NCBI GenBank assembly: GCA_963808775.1
Contig: CAWEGR010000007.1
Span: 62,001-126,000, forward strand
Length of the DNA stretch: 64,000 nt
Source of the DNA: JACVRW01 sp963808775
Lineage (GTDB): Bacteria; Actinomycetota; Thermoleophilia; Solirubrobacterales; Thermoleophilaceae
Reading direction: 5' to 3'
The notes under the pieces were generated by a model. The model made no database searches. It was not told where the DNA came from and saw only the letters and a list, made by a program, of their open reading frames with translations. Both the position numbers and the translations under genes were made by a program. Below, one piece after another: positions 36,161 through 44,523 of this stretch (the first letter of the stretch is position 1; each line of letters starts with the position of its first letter).

Positions 36161-36232
36161 TGGAGCCAGCCGGATTCGAACCGGCGACCTCGTCGGTGCA
36201 AGCACGCGCTCTCCCAACTGAGCTATGGCCCC
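36161..36232 (-). tRNA. tRNA-Ala (UGC), anticodon stem one base short
   Basis: On the minus strand: acceptor GGGGCCA/TGGCTCC plus A, D arm GCTC...GAGC, T arm GCCGG-TTCGAAT-CCGGC and variable AGGTC, all as in the intact tRNA-Ala at 39308. The anticodon arm has 16 instead of 17 bases: CGTGCTTGCACCGACG. Inserting one C gives stem CGTCG/CGACG and loop CTTGCAC, anticodon TGC, hence Ala. As printed, the stem cannot pair. The missing base falls at about 36203 on the forward strand. CCA is not encoded beyond the final CC-A discriminator. Confidence 0.85.
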
Positions 36233-36310
36233 AGTGCGACAGATCCTAGGGCAGCTGTCCTGACTTTCCCGGACACCGTCCGGGTAGGGCAGGACGGTTG
36301 GGCCGAGGAT

Positions 36311-36361
36311 TGAGTTGCGGCGAGGGTCGCCCGCCCCGGCGACCCTCGCCTGTGCAACTCA
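36311..36361. repeat. long two-tier inverted repeat
   Basis: The outer arms TGAGTTGC (36311-36318) and GCAACTCA (36354-36361) enclose inner arms GGCGAGGGTCGCC and GGCGACCCTCGCC around a 6-base loop. Nearly all of the 51 bases can pair. No T run follows on either strand, so it is not a classical terminator. It lies downstream of the acidic-protein gene and upstream of tRNA-Ala on the minus strand; it may be a terminator-like barrier, a processing signal or a dispersed palindromic element. Confidence 0.6.
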
Positions 36362-36450
36362 GCGGCGTCCCGTGCCGCTTTCTCGACGGAACCCTCCATG
36401 CCGTCGTATTGCGTTTCTCGGCGGGTTGGGGGTGAAATGTGAAATTTTGC

Positions 36451-36481
36451 GCCCAGGCTCGACACAAATTCCGGCCTGGGC
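36451..36481 (-). terminator. hairpin after the acidic-protein gene
   Basis: GCCCAGGC (36451-36458) pairs with GCCTGGGC (36474-36481), 39 bases beyond the minus-strand stop at 36520. On the minus strand the hairpin is followed by GCAAAATTTCAC, with only a short T run. Weak intrinsic terminator candidate. The whole interval 36233-36519 holds only this and the larger palindrome. Confidence 0.4.
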
Positions 36482-36519
36482 ACCGGTGGGATCCGGCGCT
36501 GGGCGCCGGGAAGCCCGGA

Positions 36520-37244
36520 CTACTCGAAGTCGAAGTCGCGCGGCGGCTTCTGCTCGAACCAGAGCCGATCGTGCTCGGGAGTCTCCTGGAGGAAGTCGGG
36601 CGTGTCCTCGAGCACGTCGCCGTCGTCGTCGGAGACGTCCTCGTCGTCCTCGCTCTCCTCCGCGAACAGGGAGTCCGCGTCGTGCGCGTCCTCGTCGTCC
36701 TCGTCCTCCTGCTCGGCCTCCTGCGCGAACGGGTCGTACTCCTGGGTCGCGCCGTGATCGTGCCGCTCGGATGAGAGCGCGTCGAGGCCTTCGCTCGGCG
36801 TATCGCCCGAGGCCTCGGGCGCGGCCTCTGCGACCGGCTCGGGCGCCGCTGGAACCTCCGGCTCGTCCGCCACGGCGGGCGGCTGCTCGGCCTCGACCGG
36901 CGGCGCGGCGCCTCCTCGGCCTCCTCGCCCGCGGGCGGCTCCCACGCGGGCGCCTCCGGCTCCGCCGGCGGGATGAACTCGGTCGGCGCGTCGCTCGGTG
37001 CGGCCTCCGCGGTCGCGTTCTCGCCGTCGAAAAGCGCCGCGTCGTCGGCGTCCGCCGCGGGTCCGTCTCCCGCGGGCGCGGGCGCCTCGCCGTCGGCGCC
37101 GTCGGCGTCCGTCGCCTGAGGCTCCACCTCGCGGCGGGCCGGGCCGAGCGCCTCGTCCTCCTGGCGCTGGAGCTCCTCCTCGGGTGCTCCGTGCTTGCGC
37201 TTCAGATCGAGATGCTCGCGGATGGCATCGTCGAGAATGCCCAT
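36520..37244 (-). CDS. acidic, mostly disordered protein, frameshifted
   Basis: From ATG 37244 the N-terminus GILDDAIREHLDLKRKHGAPEEEL is an ordered helical segment that I have seen as a conserved start of hypothetical actinobacterial proteins. A long Ala/Pro/Glu/Asp-rich region follows. The frame breaks near 36910 (after EEAEEAP). The second frame continues in the same style (many Asp/Glu, YDPFAQEAEQ) and ends WFEQKPPRDFDFE at 36520. A one-base repair gives about 241 residues. There is no signal peptide or membrane helix. Function unknown; the charge pattern suggests an intrinsically disordered partner-binding or scaffold protein. Confidence 0.7.
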
Positions 37245-37278
37245 CGGGCGGAACCTTACCGAGGCAGCGGGGACGTGT

Positions 37279-39246
37279 TCAGACGGCCGATCCGGACGCC
37301 TGTGCGGGCTGCGCGACCTCCACCCGGTTCTTTCCGGCGCGCTTGGCGCGGTAGAGGGCGGCGTCGGCGGCGGCGACGAGCCCGTCGCGGTCGGATGCGC
37401 TCGCCGGCAACGACGCCACGCCGAGGCTGGCTGTCACCCGCAGCCCGCCGGGCCCGGTCACGCGCGGGACCTCGAGCCGCTCGATCGCCTCACGCATGCG
37501 CTCGGCGAGCAGCGCGGCGCCCGCGGCATCCGTCTGGGGGAGCACCACCGCGAGCTCCTCGCCGCCGTAGCGGGCCACCGTGTCGATGTCGCGCGACGCC
37601 TCGCGGAGCACCGCCGCCACCTGCGCCAGCACCTCGTCCCCCTGCTGGTGGCCGTGCGTGTCGTTCACGTTCTTGAAATCGTCGAGATCGGCGATCACGA
37701 GCCCCACCGGGTCGCCGAAGCGCCGGTTGCGCTCGAGCTCCGCGTCGAGCGTGCTGAAGAAGGCGCGCGTGTTCGCCAGGCCCGTCAGCGAGTCCGTGAC
37801 CGCCTGGCGCTCGACGGTCTCGTGGAGGGTCGCGTTCTCGATGGACACGACGGCCTGGCCGGCGAGGTACTCGAGCAGCTCCTGCTCGGATTGGCTGAAC
37901 GGCCGCCCCCGCCGCGCGATCGAGAGCGCGCCGAGGAACTCCGGGCCCGCCGAGATCGCGCGCATGGCGACCGTCAGCGCGTGGCTGCCGGACGCCTCGC
38001 TGGCCACGGCGCGATGCCGGCGCGCCGCGCGCGGCTCGGCCCCCGCCTCGAGCGCCTCGATCAGCTCGGGCCCGATCTCAGGGCTGATCGCGAACGCGGC
38101 CCGCTCGGCGGCCTCGATGGCCTCCTCGAGGTCGGGGCTCGACGTGCCGGCCTGGCAGGGGGTGAAGATCTGCGGGTCGAGCGGCCGCGCCCGGCAGGCG
38201 TCCGCCTCGCAGGCATCCACCGCCTGGCGCACCGCAAGGTCCACCACACCCTGCCGGTCGAGCGCGGTCGCGAGCGCCTCGCCGACGCGGCGGATCGTGT
38301 CCTCGAGCTCGCCGCGCTTGCGCTCGACCTCCTGGATGTTGGTCTCGAGCTGGACGGACATGCTGTTGAACTCGCGGCCGAGCTGGGCGAACTCGTCGTT
38401 CCCGTGCACGCGCACGGGCTCGCGGAAGTCGCCGCGCGCGAGCCGGCGGGCGGCGTCGAGAAAGGCGCCGATCTGCCCGGTCAGCGAGCGGCTCACGAGC
38501 GTCGCCGCGACGAGCGCCGCCACGAGGAAGACGAGCAGCAGGACGGCGATCAGGAAGCGGTTGCGGTTGACCGTGTCCTCGAGCTGCGCCGCGGGCTCGA
38601 ACACCGCGATCTCGAGCGTCGGGCCGACCGCCGGGTCGATCTGCTCGACGCGGCCGCGGTAGGAGCGGCCCTCCTCCTCGAAGCTGACCGGCTCGCCGAC
38701 CGCGCCGAGCGACGAGCGCGATACCGCGGCGACGCCGTCGGGCAGCGTGTGGGCGAGGTTGTCGCCGTCGCGGAACAGGCTCACGTCCTCGCCCGACAGC
38801 GCGCGCACGCGCTCGGCCAGCTCACCCGCCTCCGTCACGGAGACCGTCAGCAAGCCGAGCTCGCGACCGGCCTCGTCGTCGACGGCCGTCGCGCGGGCGG
38901 CAACCGCGGTGTCCGAGCCGGCCCGCCCGAGGACCTCGCCCTCAGGCGAGCGCAGCTCGACCGCGACCACATCCCCGTTCACGAGGGCGTCGAGCCCACC
39001 GCCGGCGGCGCCCGTGAGCACCGCGCGAACCGCCGGGTCGGTCGCGACCCGCTGCGCCGCCAGCCCGGCCTGCTGCGTCTCCTCGTCGTGCACCTCGAAC
39101 GCGACCTCGACCCCGGTCGAGACCGCGGCGTCCACCTTGCCCGTCTCGCTGCGCTCGCTGAGCGTGAACAGAACGAGCGCCAGCGCGATCATCGGCAGGA
39201 TCACGATCAACGCGAAGAACAGCCTGAGGCGTCCGCGAAAGCTCAC
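37279..39246 (-). CDS. membrane-bound diguanylate cyclase (HAMP-GAF-GGDEF)
   Basis: A 655-residue sensor enzyme that likely makes cyclic di-GMP. The order is: TM helix (8-28), extracytoplasmic sensor of about 195 residues, second TM (about 228-250), HAMP (about 250-303, SLTGQIGAFLDAARRLARGDF), GAF-like region (about 320-480) and a GGDEF domain (about 490-640). The catalytic motif is GGEEL, which is within the active GG[DE]EF class, with the metal-binding DLDDFKNVNDTHGHQQGD. No RxxD inhibitory site was identified with confidence. It is monocistronic, starting 61 bases before tRNA-Ala (CGC) on the opposite strand. Confidence 0.88.
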   Translation of the reverse strand: MSFRGRLRLFFALIVILPMIALALVLFTLSERSETGKVDAAVSTGVEVAFEVHDEETQQAGLAAQRVATDPAVRAVLTGAAGGGLDALVNGDVVAVELRSPEGEVLGRAGSDTAVAARATAVDDEAGRELGLLTVSVTEAGELAERVRALSGEDVSLFRDGDNLAHTLPDGVAAVSRSSLGAVGEPVSFEEEGRSYRGRVEQIDPAVGPTLEIAVFEPAAQLEDTVNRNRFLIAVLLLVFLVAALVAATLVSRSLTGQIGAFLDAARRLARGDFREPVRVHGNDEFAQLGREFNSMSVQLETNIQEVERKRGELEDTIRRVGEALATALDRQGVVDLAVRQAVDACEADACRARPLDPQIFTPCQAGTSSPDLEEAIEAAERAAFAISPEIGPELIEALEAGAEPRAARRHRAVASEASGSHALTVAMRAISAGPEFLGALSIARRGRPFSQSEQELLEYLAGQAVVSIENATLHETVERQAVTDSLTGLANTRAFFSTLDAELERNRRFGDPVGLVIADLDDFKNVNDTHGHQQGDEVLAQVAAVLREASRDIDTVARYGGEELAVVLPQTDAAGAALLAERMREAIERLEVPRVTGPGGLRVTASLGVASLPASASDRDGLVAAADAALYRAKRAGKNRVEVAQPAQASGSAV

Positions 39247-39307
39247 TCGAAGGCCACCAGGACCATCAGGCTACCGGCGCGGGGCGCCGCTACCATGGGT
39301 CGACCGC

Positions 39308-39380
39308 GGGGCTATAGCTCAGTTGGGAGAGCGCCTGGATCGCACCCAGGAGGTCGCCGGTTCGAGTCCGGCTAGCTCCA
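39308..39380 (+). tRNA. tRNA-Ala (CGC)
   Basis: A 73-base cloverleaf: acceptor GGGGCTA/TAGCTCC, discriminator A, D arm GCTC-AGTTGGGA-GAGC, anticodon arm CCTGG-ATCGCAC-CCAGG, variable AGGTC, T arm GCCGG-TTCGAGT-CCGGC. All stems pair. The anticodon is CGC, reading Ala GCG codons, which are very common here. No CCA is encoded. Confidence 0.95.
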
Positions 39381-39533
39381 TTCGCGGAACCCCTGCAAGG
39401 CCACGGGTGTCTCCACACTCGCAGGCTAGATCCAGGCGCCAAAGCAGCTGTGCGTCGTTCGCCGGCGCGCGACCGACCGCAGTCCCGCGTCGCGTGGAGA
39501 GCACGAGGTCTTCCGCGCCGAGCGTGTCTGGCC

Positions 39534-40553
39534 TTAGCGGCAGGCCACGTTGACGCACTGGCGCGGGTCGCCGTTCCCGCTGGCTCGGTTGCCGCCGCCA
39601 TCGATCACGCCCTTGACCGCCTTGATCCCGAGACCGCCGTTGCGCGCGGCATGGTTCTCGGTAATCGTGCTTGTCCGGCTACCGATGGCGAGGCCGGCGC
39701 GCCCGGCGCCGACGACAAGATTGCCCTTGATCAGGGTGCGTTTGGGCACGGGGTCGACCGAGATCCCGGCCACGCGGACATTCCGCACAACGTTGCTGCG
39801 GACCACGTTGCCCACCGCGCTTCCGCCGCGATTGACGATCGTGATCAGGATGCCGCCGCCCCCTCGAACCACGCGGTTGCGAACGATCTCGTTGCGATCG
39901 CCCTCGATGATCATCCCGCCTTCGGGATGGCGGCGCGCCCTGTTGTGCCGGATCAGATTGTGGTCGGAGGCGGCCATGAACAATCCCAGGTCGCCATTTC
40001 CCGACATCGTGTTTCCCGTGATCCGGTTGTTGTCGGACTCGATCAACGCGATCCCGGGACGGGAGTTGCCGACGCCGTTTCGCGAGGCCGAGCTTCCATG
40101 TACGCGGGTCCGCTCAGACCGGAAGAGGAAGATGCCTTCAAAGGCGTTGCCGACCGCGGCGACGTCGCGCAGGCGGTTGCGTTTCGCCCGCACGACCCCC
40201 ACGCCCGGGCCGAAGTCCCTGACGGTGCCGCCCTGGATCGTGACGTCGTCGTGGCCCTCATTCAGAACCCCGATGTCGCAGGGCTGGTCCACAGGACACG
40301 GCTCGAACGGCTCGTCATCGCCAGCGATCGTGTGCCCGTTCAGATCGAGCGTGATGTCGTCGGCGCCGATCAGGATGCCGTTGCTCGGGCAGTCGACGAG
40401 GTCGCTGTCGAGCGTCGTGTCCGCGGTGATGGTGTCGCCGCAGCGCACGTGGCTCGCGGATGCCTGGCCGGCGCTGAACGCGAGCGAACATGGCAGGGCG
40501 AGCCCCAGGATGGCCAGGCAAGTGGGCAGCGGCTTGGGGTGTGAAGTGAGCAT
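39534..40553 (-). CDS. secreted right-handed parallel beta-helix protein
   Basis: A 339-residue exported protein. The signal peptide (LAILGLALPCSLAFSAGQASA) is followed by an N-terminal Cys-containing strand region (HVRCGDTITADTTL) that often starts pectate-lyase/NosD-type helices. From about residue 95 there are repeated 22-25 residue coils with Asn and Gly at turns: NRLRDVAAVGNAFEGIFLF, NNRITGNTMSGNGDLGLFM, HNLIRHNRARRHPEGGMII, RNEIVRNRVVRGGGG. No catalytic residues were assigned. It is likely a surface-exposed carbohydrate-binding or degrading protein. The gene is divergent from the DctP-like lipoprotein, with 140 bases between. Confidence 0.8.
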   Translation of the reverse strand: MLTSHPKPLPTCLAILGLALPCSLAFSAGQASASHVRCGDTITADTTLDSDLVDCPSNGILIGADDITLDLNGHTIAGDDEPFEPCPVDQPCDIGVLNEGHDDVTIQGGTVRDFGPGVGVVRAKRNRLRDVAAVGNAFEGIFLFRSERTRVHGSSASRNGVGNSRPGIALIESDNNRITGNTMSGNGDLGLFMAASDHNLIRHNRARRHPEGGMIIEGDRNEIVRNRVVRGGGGILITIVNRGGSAVGNVVRSNVVRNVRVAGISVDPVPKRTLIKGNLVVGAGRAGLAIGSRTSTITENHAARNGGLGIKAVKGVIDGGGNRASGNGDPRQCVNVACR

Positions 40554-40693
40554 GTGGGCGACGCTAGGTCGGCGCCGCTTTGGGGGCCACGGGGTGCTCC
40601 CGCGATCGCGCCAGGGTTTACCCTCCGCGTCGCTCGCGGATCGCAGGGTTTGCTCCGTAGCGGACCCTCAATGCCGGCGGTACGGTCGCTCAC

Positions 40694-42127
40694 ATGACTC
40701 GTGCCGCCCTCCTCATAGCTGCCGTCGCCGTCGCCCTGGTTACGAACGCGTGCGACTCATCGGAGTCGGACCGCGCCGGCGGCGAGAACCCTGCCGAGCC
40801 TCCGGCTGGGCGTGCGACCACGCTCACGCTGGCCAACGTCAACAGTGAGCCCGAGGTTCTCCAGGTCTTTGCCGAGAGGGTCGAGGACCTCTCGGGCGGG
40901 ACCCTGCGGATCCGCTTCGAGAACAGCTGGGGGCAGGGACGGCGCGGCAACGCCGAGGTCAACGTGATCCATGACGTTAAAGCCGGCAAGGCCGATCTGG
41001 GTTGGGCGGGCAGCAGGGCCTTCGACCTGGTCGGCGATCGGGCATTCGGGCCGCTTCACGCGCCGATGATGATCGACTCCTACGCGCTGGAGCTGAAGGT
41101 CCTCCAGGACGAGGGAGTCGTCCGCCCGATGCTCGAGAGCCTCGACCAGCTCGGCCTGGAGGACGTGGGCGTGCTGCCCGGACCGCTGCGGCGGCCGCTC
41201 GGCGTTCGGCGTCTCGCTGCACCGCCGGACTGGTCAGGCATGCGCATCGGGCATGCGGGCGGCGAGCAGATCGCACGCTCGCTGCGGGCACTGGGTGCGC
41301 GACCGCGGATCATCGTCTCGAGTGGAGAGTTCGCCGGGTTTGATGGCGTCGAGTCGCACGTCACCTCGATCGCGGGCAACGAGTACCACCACGAAGCGCC
41401 TTACCTCACGGGCAACGTCGTCCTGTGGCCGCGCCCGCTCGTGCTGTTCGCCGGCCACGGCGTGACGCGTGCCCAGCTCCCTGTGCTGCAGCGAGGCAGC
41501 CCGCGCCGCGGCGCCCGGCGTCGTCGACGAGCTGCGCGAGTCGGACGAAGAGCGGCTCGGCGTCATCTGTCGCCAGAACCTGAAGCTGTCGCTCGCCTCG
41601 GGGAGCGCGCTCGCCCGCCTCCGGCAGGCGTTCCGGCCCGTCTATCTCGGACTCGAGAGCGACGCCGCAACACGGACGACGCTCGCGCGGATCGAGCAGA
41701 TCGCGTCCTCGCTCGGCGAACCGGTGGAGACCGTGAGCTGCGACGATCAGGCCCCGCCGAGCGCCGCCGCGATCCCGGACGGCACGTACGAGGTCACGGT
41801 CACGCCGCGGGACTCGCTCCGCGCCGGCATCGCGCCCGACGACCCGATCGTCCGCGCCGGGGTCGCTCACTTCACGCTCGAAGCTGCAAAAAGGCAACTT
41901 CACTGTCCAGAACACCAAGGACCCGGACCCCGGCAAGGGCACGTACTCGGTCTACCGCGACCGGATCGAGTTGACCGATCATCGACGGCACGGTGCTCAC
42001 CGCGCGCTGGTCGTTCGAGGACGGCAGGCTGCGGTTCGAGGACGTCAGCGACCCGCCGGGCAGCGCGCGAGGGACCCGATACGCCCGCGCCATGTGGTCA
42101 AGCCACCCCTGGACGAAGGTCCGCTAG
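40694..42127 (+). CDS. DctP-like TRAP substrate-binding lipoprotein with extra C-terminal domain, multiply frameshifted
   Basis: ATG 40694 starts a lipoprotein leader (LIAAVAVALVTNAC, Cys at about residue 20). The next 250 residues resemble TRAP-type DctP binding proteins: TLTLANVNSEPEVLQVFAERV, KAGKADLGWAGSRAFD, IIVSSGEFAGFDGVESH. The frame changes near 41490 (to GVVDELRESDEERLG...), near 41880 (to LQKGNFTVQNTKDPDPGKG) and near 41980 (to IIDGTVLTARWSFEDGRLRFEDV). It ends at TAG 42125-42127. The last 120 residues are beta-rich and not part of normal DctP. No TRAP membrane subunits are adjacent. The stop overlaps the convergent regulator stop in a CTAG. Confidence 0.65.
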
Positions 42128-42771
42128 GACGCGCGCAGGAAGGCCAGCACGGCCAGCACGCGCCGGTTCTGGTCGTGCGACTCGCGCAGGTCGAGCTTCA
42201 TGAAGATCTGCGAGACATGCGCCTCGATCGTCTTGCGGGAGAGGAACATCTCCGCGGCGATGGCGCTGTTGGAGTGGCCCTCCGCCACGAGCGCGAGCAC
42301 CTGGCGCTCGCGCTCGGTCAGCTCGTCGAGCGGGCCGCGCCGGCGTTTGCGGGCCACCAGCTGCGAGACGATCGTCGGATCGATCACGCATTCGCCCTCG
42401 TCGATGCGCCGCAGCGCGTCGGCGAGCACGGCGACGTCCGAGACGCGCTCCTTCAGCAGGTAGCCGGCGCGCTCGGGGGCCTCCTCGAGCAGCCGCATCG
42501 CATAGCGCGACTCGAGGTGATGGGAGAGCACGAGCACGCCGATGTCGGGGTGGCGGCGGCGGATCTCCTGGGCCGCGACCAGCCCGTCGTCGCCCTCGTG
42601 GGGCGGCATGCGGATGTCGACGAGGGCGACGTCGGGCCGGCGGGCCTCGACCATCCGAAGCAGCGCGCCCGCGTCGCCGCATCGCCCCGCGATCTCGAAG
42701 CCGGCGTCCTCGAGCAGGCGGGCGAGCCCCTCGCGCAGCAGTACCTCGTCGTCGGCGATCAGGACCCGCAC
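42124..42771 (-). CDS. NarL/LuxR-type response regulator
   Basis: A 215-residue two-domain regulator from GTG 42771. The receiver domain (1-120) has the acidic pair in IADDEVLL, the phospho-acceptor Asp in VALVDIRMP (about residue 54) and the Lys in YLLKERVSD. The GerE/LuxR helix-turn-helix at about 148-200 reads LTERERQVLALVAEGHSN...RKTIEAHVSQIF. Its start lies within the last codons of the upstream histidine kinase, so they are coupled partners. It is the only DNA-binding output protein of the four-gene two-component cluster. Confidence 0.9.
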   Translation of the reverse strand: MRVLIADDEVLLREGLARLLEDAGFEIAGRCGDAGALLRMVEARRPDVALVDIRMPPHEGDDGLVAAQEIRRRHPDIGVLVLSHHLESRYAMRLLEEAPERAGYLLKERVSDVAVLADALRRIDEGECVIDPTIVSQLVARKRRRGPLDELTERERQVLALVAEGHSNSAIAAEMFLSRKTIEAHVSQIFMKLDLRESHDQNRRVLAVLAFLRAS

Positions 42772-44523
42772 GGCAGCTCCGCGCGCAGATGGCGGACATC
42801 GGCGATGAGCGTCGCCACCCAGCGCCCCGACTCGATCCTCGATCGCGATCGGTTCCCCGGTCAGCTCGGCCTCTGTGCGGACCTCGACCACGAGCCGATC
42901 GCCCTCGCGGCGAGCATCGATCGCGACGTCGCCGTTCGGCCCGCGCCGCAGCGCCTCGGACGACGACGAAGTACGCCGCGGACTCGACCGGCGCCGCGAA
43001 GCGGCCATCAGGGAGCGCGCACGTGATCAGCCGGGGTGTTCGCTCGGCGAGCACCTCGAGCGCCGCACCGAGACCCTCGTTGGTAAGCACCATCGGGAAG
43101 AGGCCGTGTGCCAGCTCGCGGAGCTCGGCCAGGACGACTCCGAGCTCGCTCTCTGCGGCGGCGAGCTCGCGCTCGAGCGCCGGGTCGCCGCTGCCGAGTT
43201 GCCGGCGCGCGAGCCTGACCGCGATGCTCAGGGTCAGCAGGCGCTGCTGCGCCCCGTCGTGGAGGTCGCGCTCGAGTTGCCGGCGCTGCGCGTCGGCGGT
43301 CGCGACGAGCCGCGCGCGCGAGAGACGCAGCCGTTCGAGCTGGGCGCGCCGCGAAGCGTGCAGGCGCTCGTGCTCGATCGCGAGTCGAGCGGCCGAGGCG
43401 ATCTCTTGCGCGAAGCCCGGGTCGTCGAGCAGGCCGCGGCGGTGGACGAGGGCGGAGACCTCGCGACCTCCGGCCACCACGCTGGTGGCGACGCGGTCGG
43501 CATCACTTGGCAGGGCCGCCGCGCGACCGTCCGAGTCGATCCAGCCCGGCTCGCCGTCGAGGCTGTGGAGCAGCCTCAGCGAGGGGTCGCCGAGAGCGTC
43601 CGCAAGCTGGCCCTCGAGGCCGCCCGGCGGCGGTGAGGCGCCGAGGTCGACCACGAGCCGAGCCAGCGCGGAGCGCGCGCGGCGGGCCCTAACGCGCTCC
43701 CAGACGACCCCGGCGGCCAAGATCGCGAGTGCGGCCATCTCGCCGACCCACAGCGCGCGGTCCGTGGGATCGTTGGACAATAAAGCCGCGCTCGCGGCCA
43801 TGGAAGGCGGCCGCCCCGAAGAGCGCCAGCGCGGCGGCCGCAGGCACGAGCACGGGCGCGGCAACGCGCCTGCCCGCCGGGGACAACCGTGCCAGCCACC
43901 CGCAGGCGAGCACCGCGAAGCCAGCCGTCCAGACAACGCTGAGCACCAGGCCGAGCTGCCCGAGCTCATGCCAGGTGTCGGCATCGCTCGTCATGAGGAA
44001 GTGATTGGCCGGACAGTCCAGGCATCCCTGCGCGAGTGGGTCGAAGACCGCAGCGGCGGCCAACCCGAGCATCCCAAGGCTCGTCGCATAGGCGGTGATC
44101 AAGAGCGCCACTGCCGGTCGCCCGAGCGGACGCTCTTCCGGCCCGTGCAACGCGGCCTGGGCAAGCAGCGGCGGCCAGACGCGCGTACAGCACGAGCCCT
44201 GCCGTGAAGGCGGGACCGGCGCCGGGACTGTTCCATTCGAAAAGGAGCCAGGCGATGCCGGCGGCCGCGAGCGGGCCCGTGAAGCGGGGTCTCGGCCTCC
44301 ACACCTGCGCCGCGAGCGCCGCCGCGACCAGCAGAGCGCCGGCAGCAAGCTCGCCTGCGAGCGCCGCGGCGGAGTCACCTGCACGCGCAATGTCGGGACG
44401 GTTGTCGACGATGGCGACGGTCGCCGTCGCCACCGCGACGAACAGGGCCACGGGAACGAGCTGACGCACCGCCGACGGCACGGCCCAGCGCGGCGCCGAT
44501 CCGGCGCGAGCGGCCACGGTCAT
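42759..44523 (-). CDS. membrane sensor histidine kinase (HisKA_3 type), multiply frameshifted
   Basis: ATG 44523 overlaps the stop of the preceding kinase (ATGA). The N-terminal hydrophobic domain (several TM helices) is read first to about 44210. A second frame then carries ALLITAYATSLGMLGLAAAAVF and following text to about 43800. A third carries the kinase core: LERDLHDGAQQRLLTLSI with the phospho-acceptor His, then ELRELAHGLFPMVL. Near 42965 the frame changes again for the ATPase part, and once more near 42815 to end CGS at 42759. The total is about 588 residues after repair. Four single-base breaks in one gene is the highest load in the window. Confidence 0.7.
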
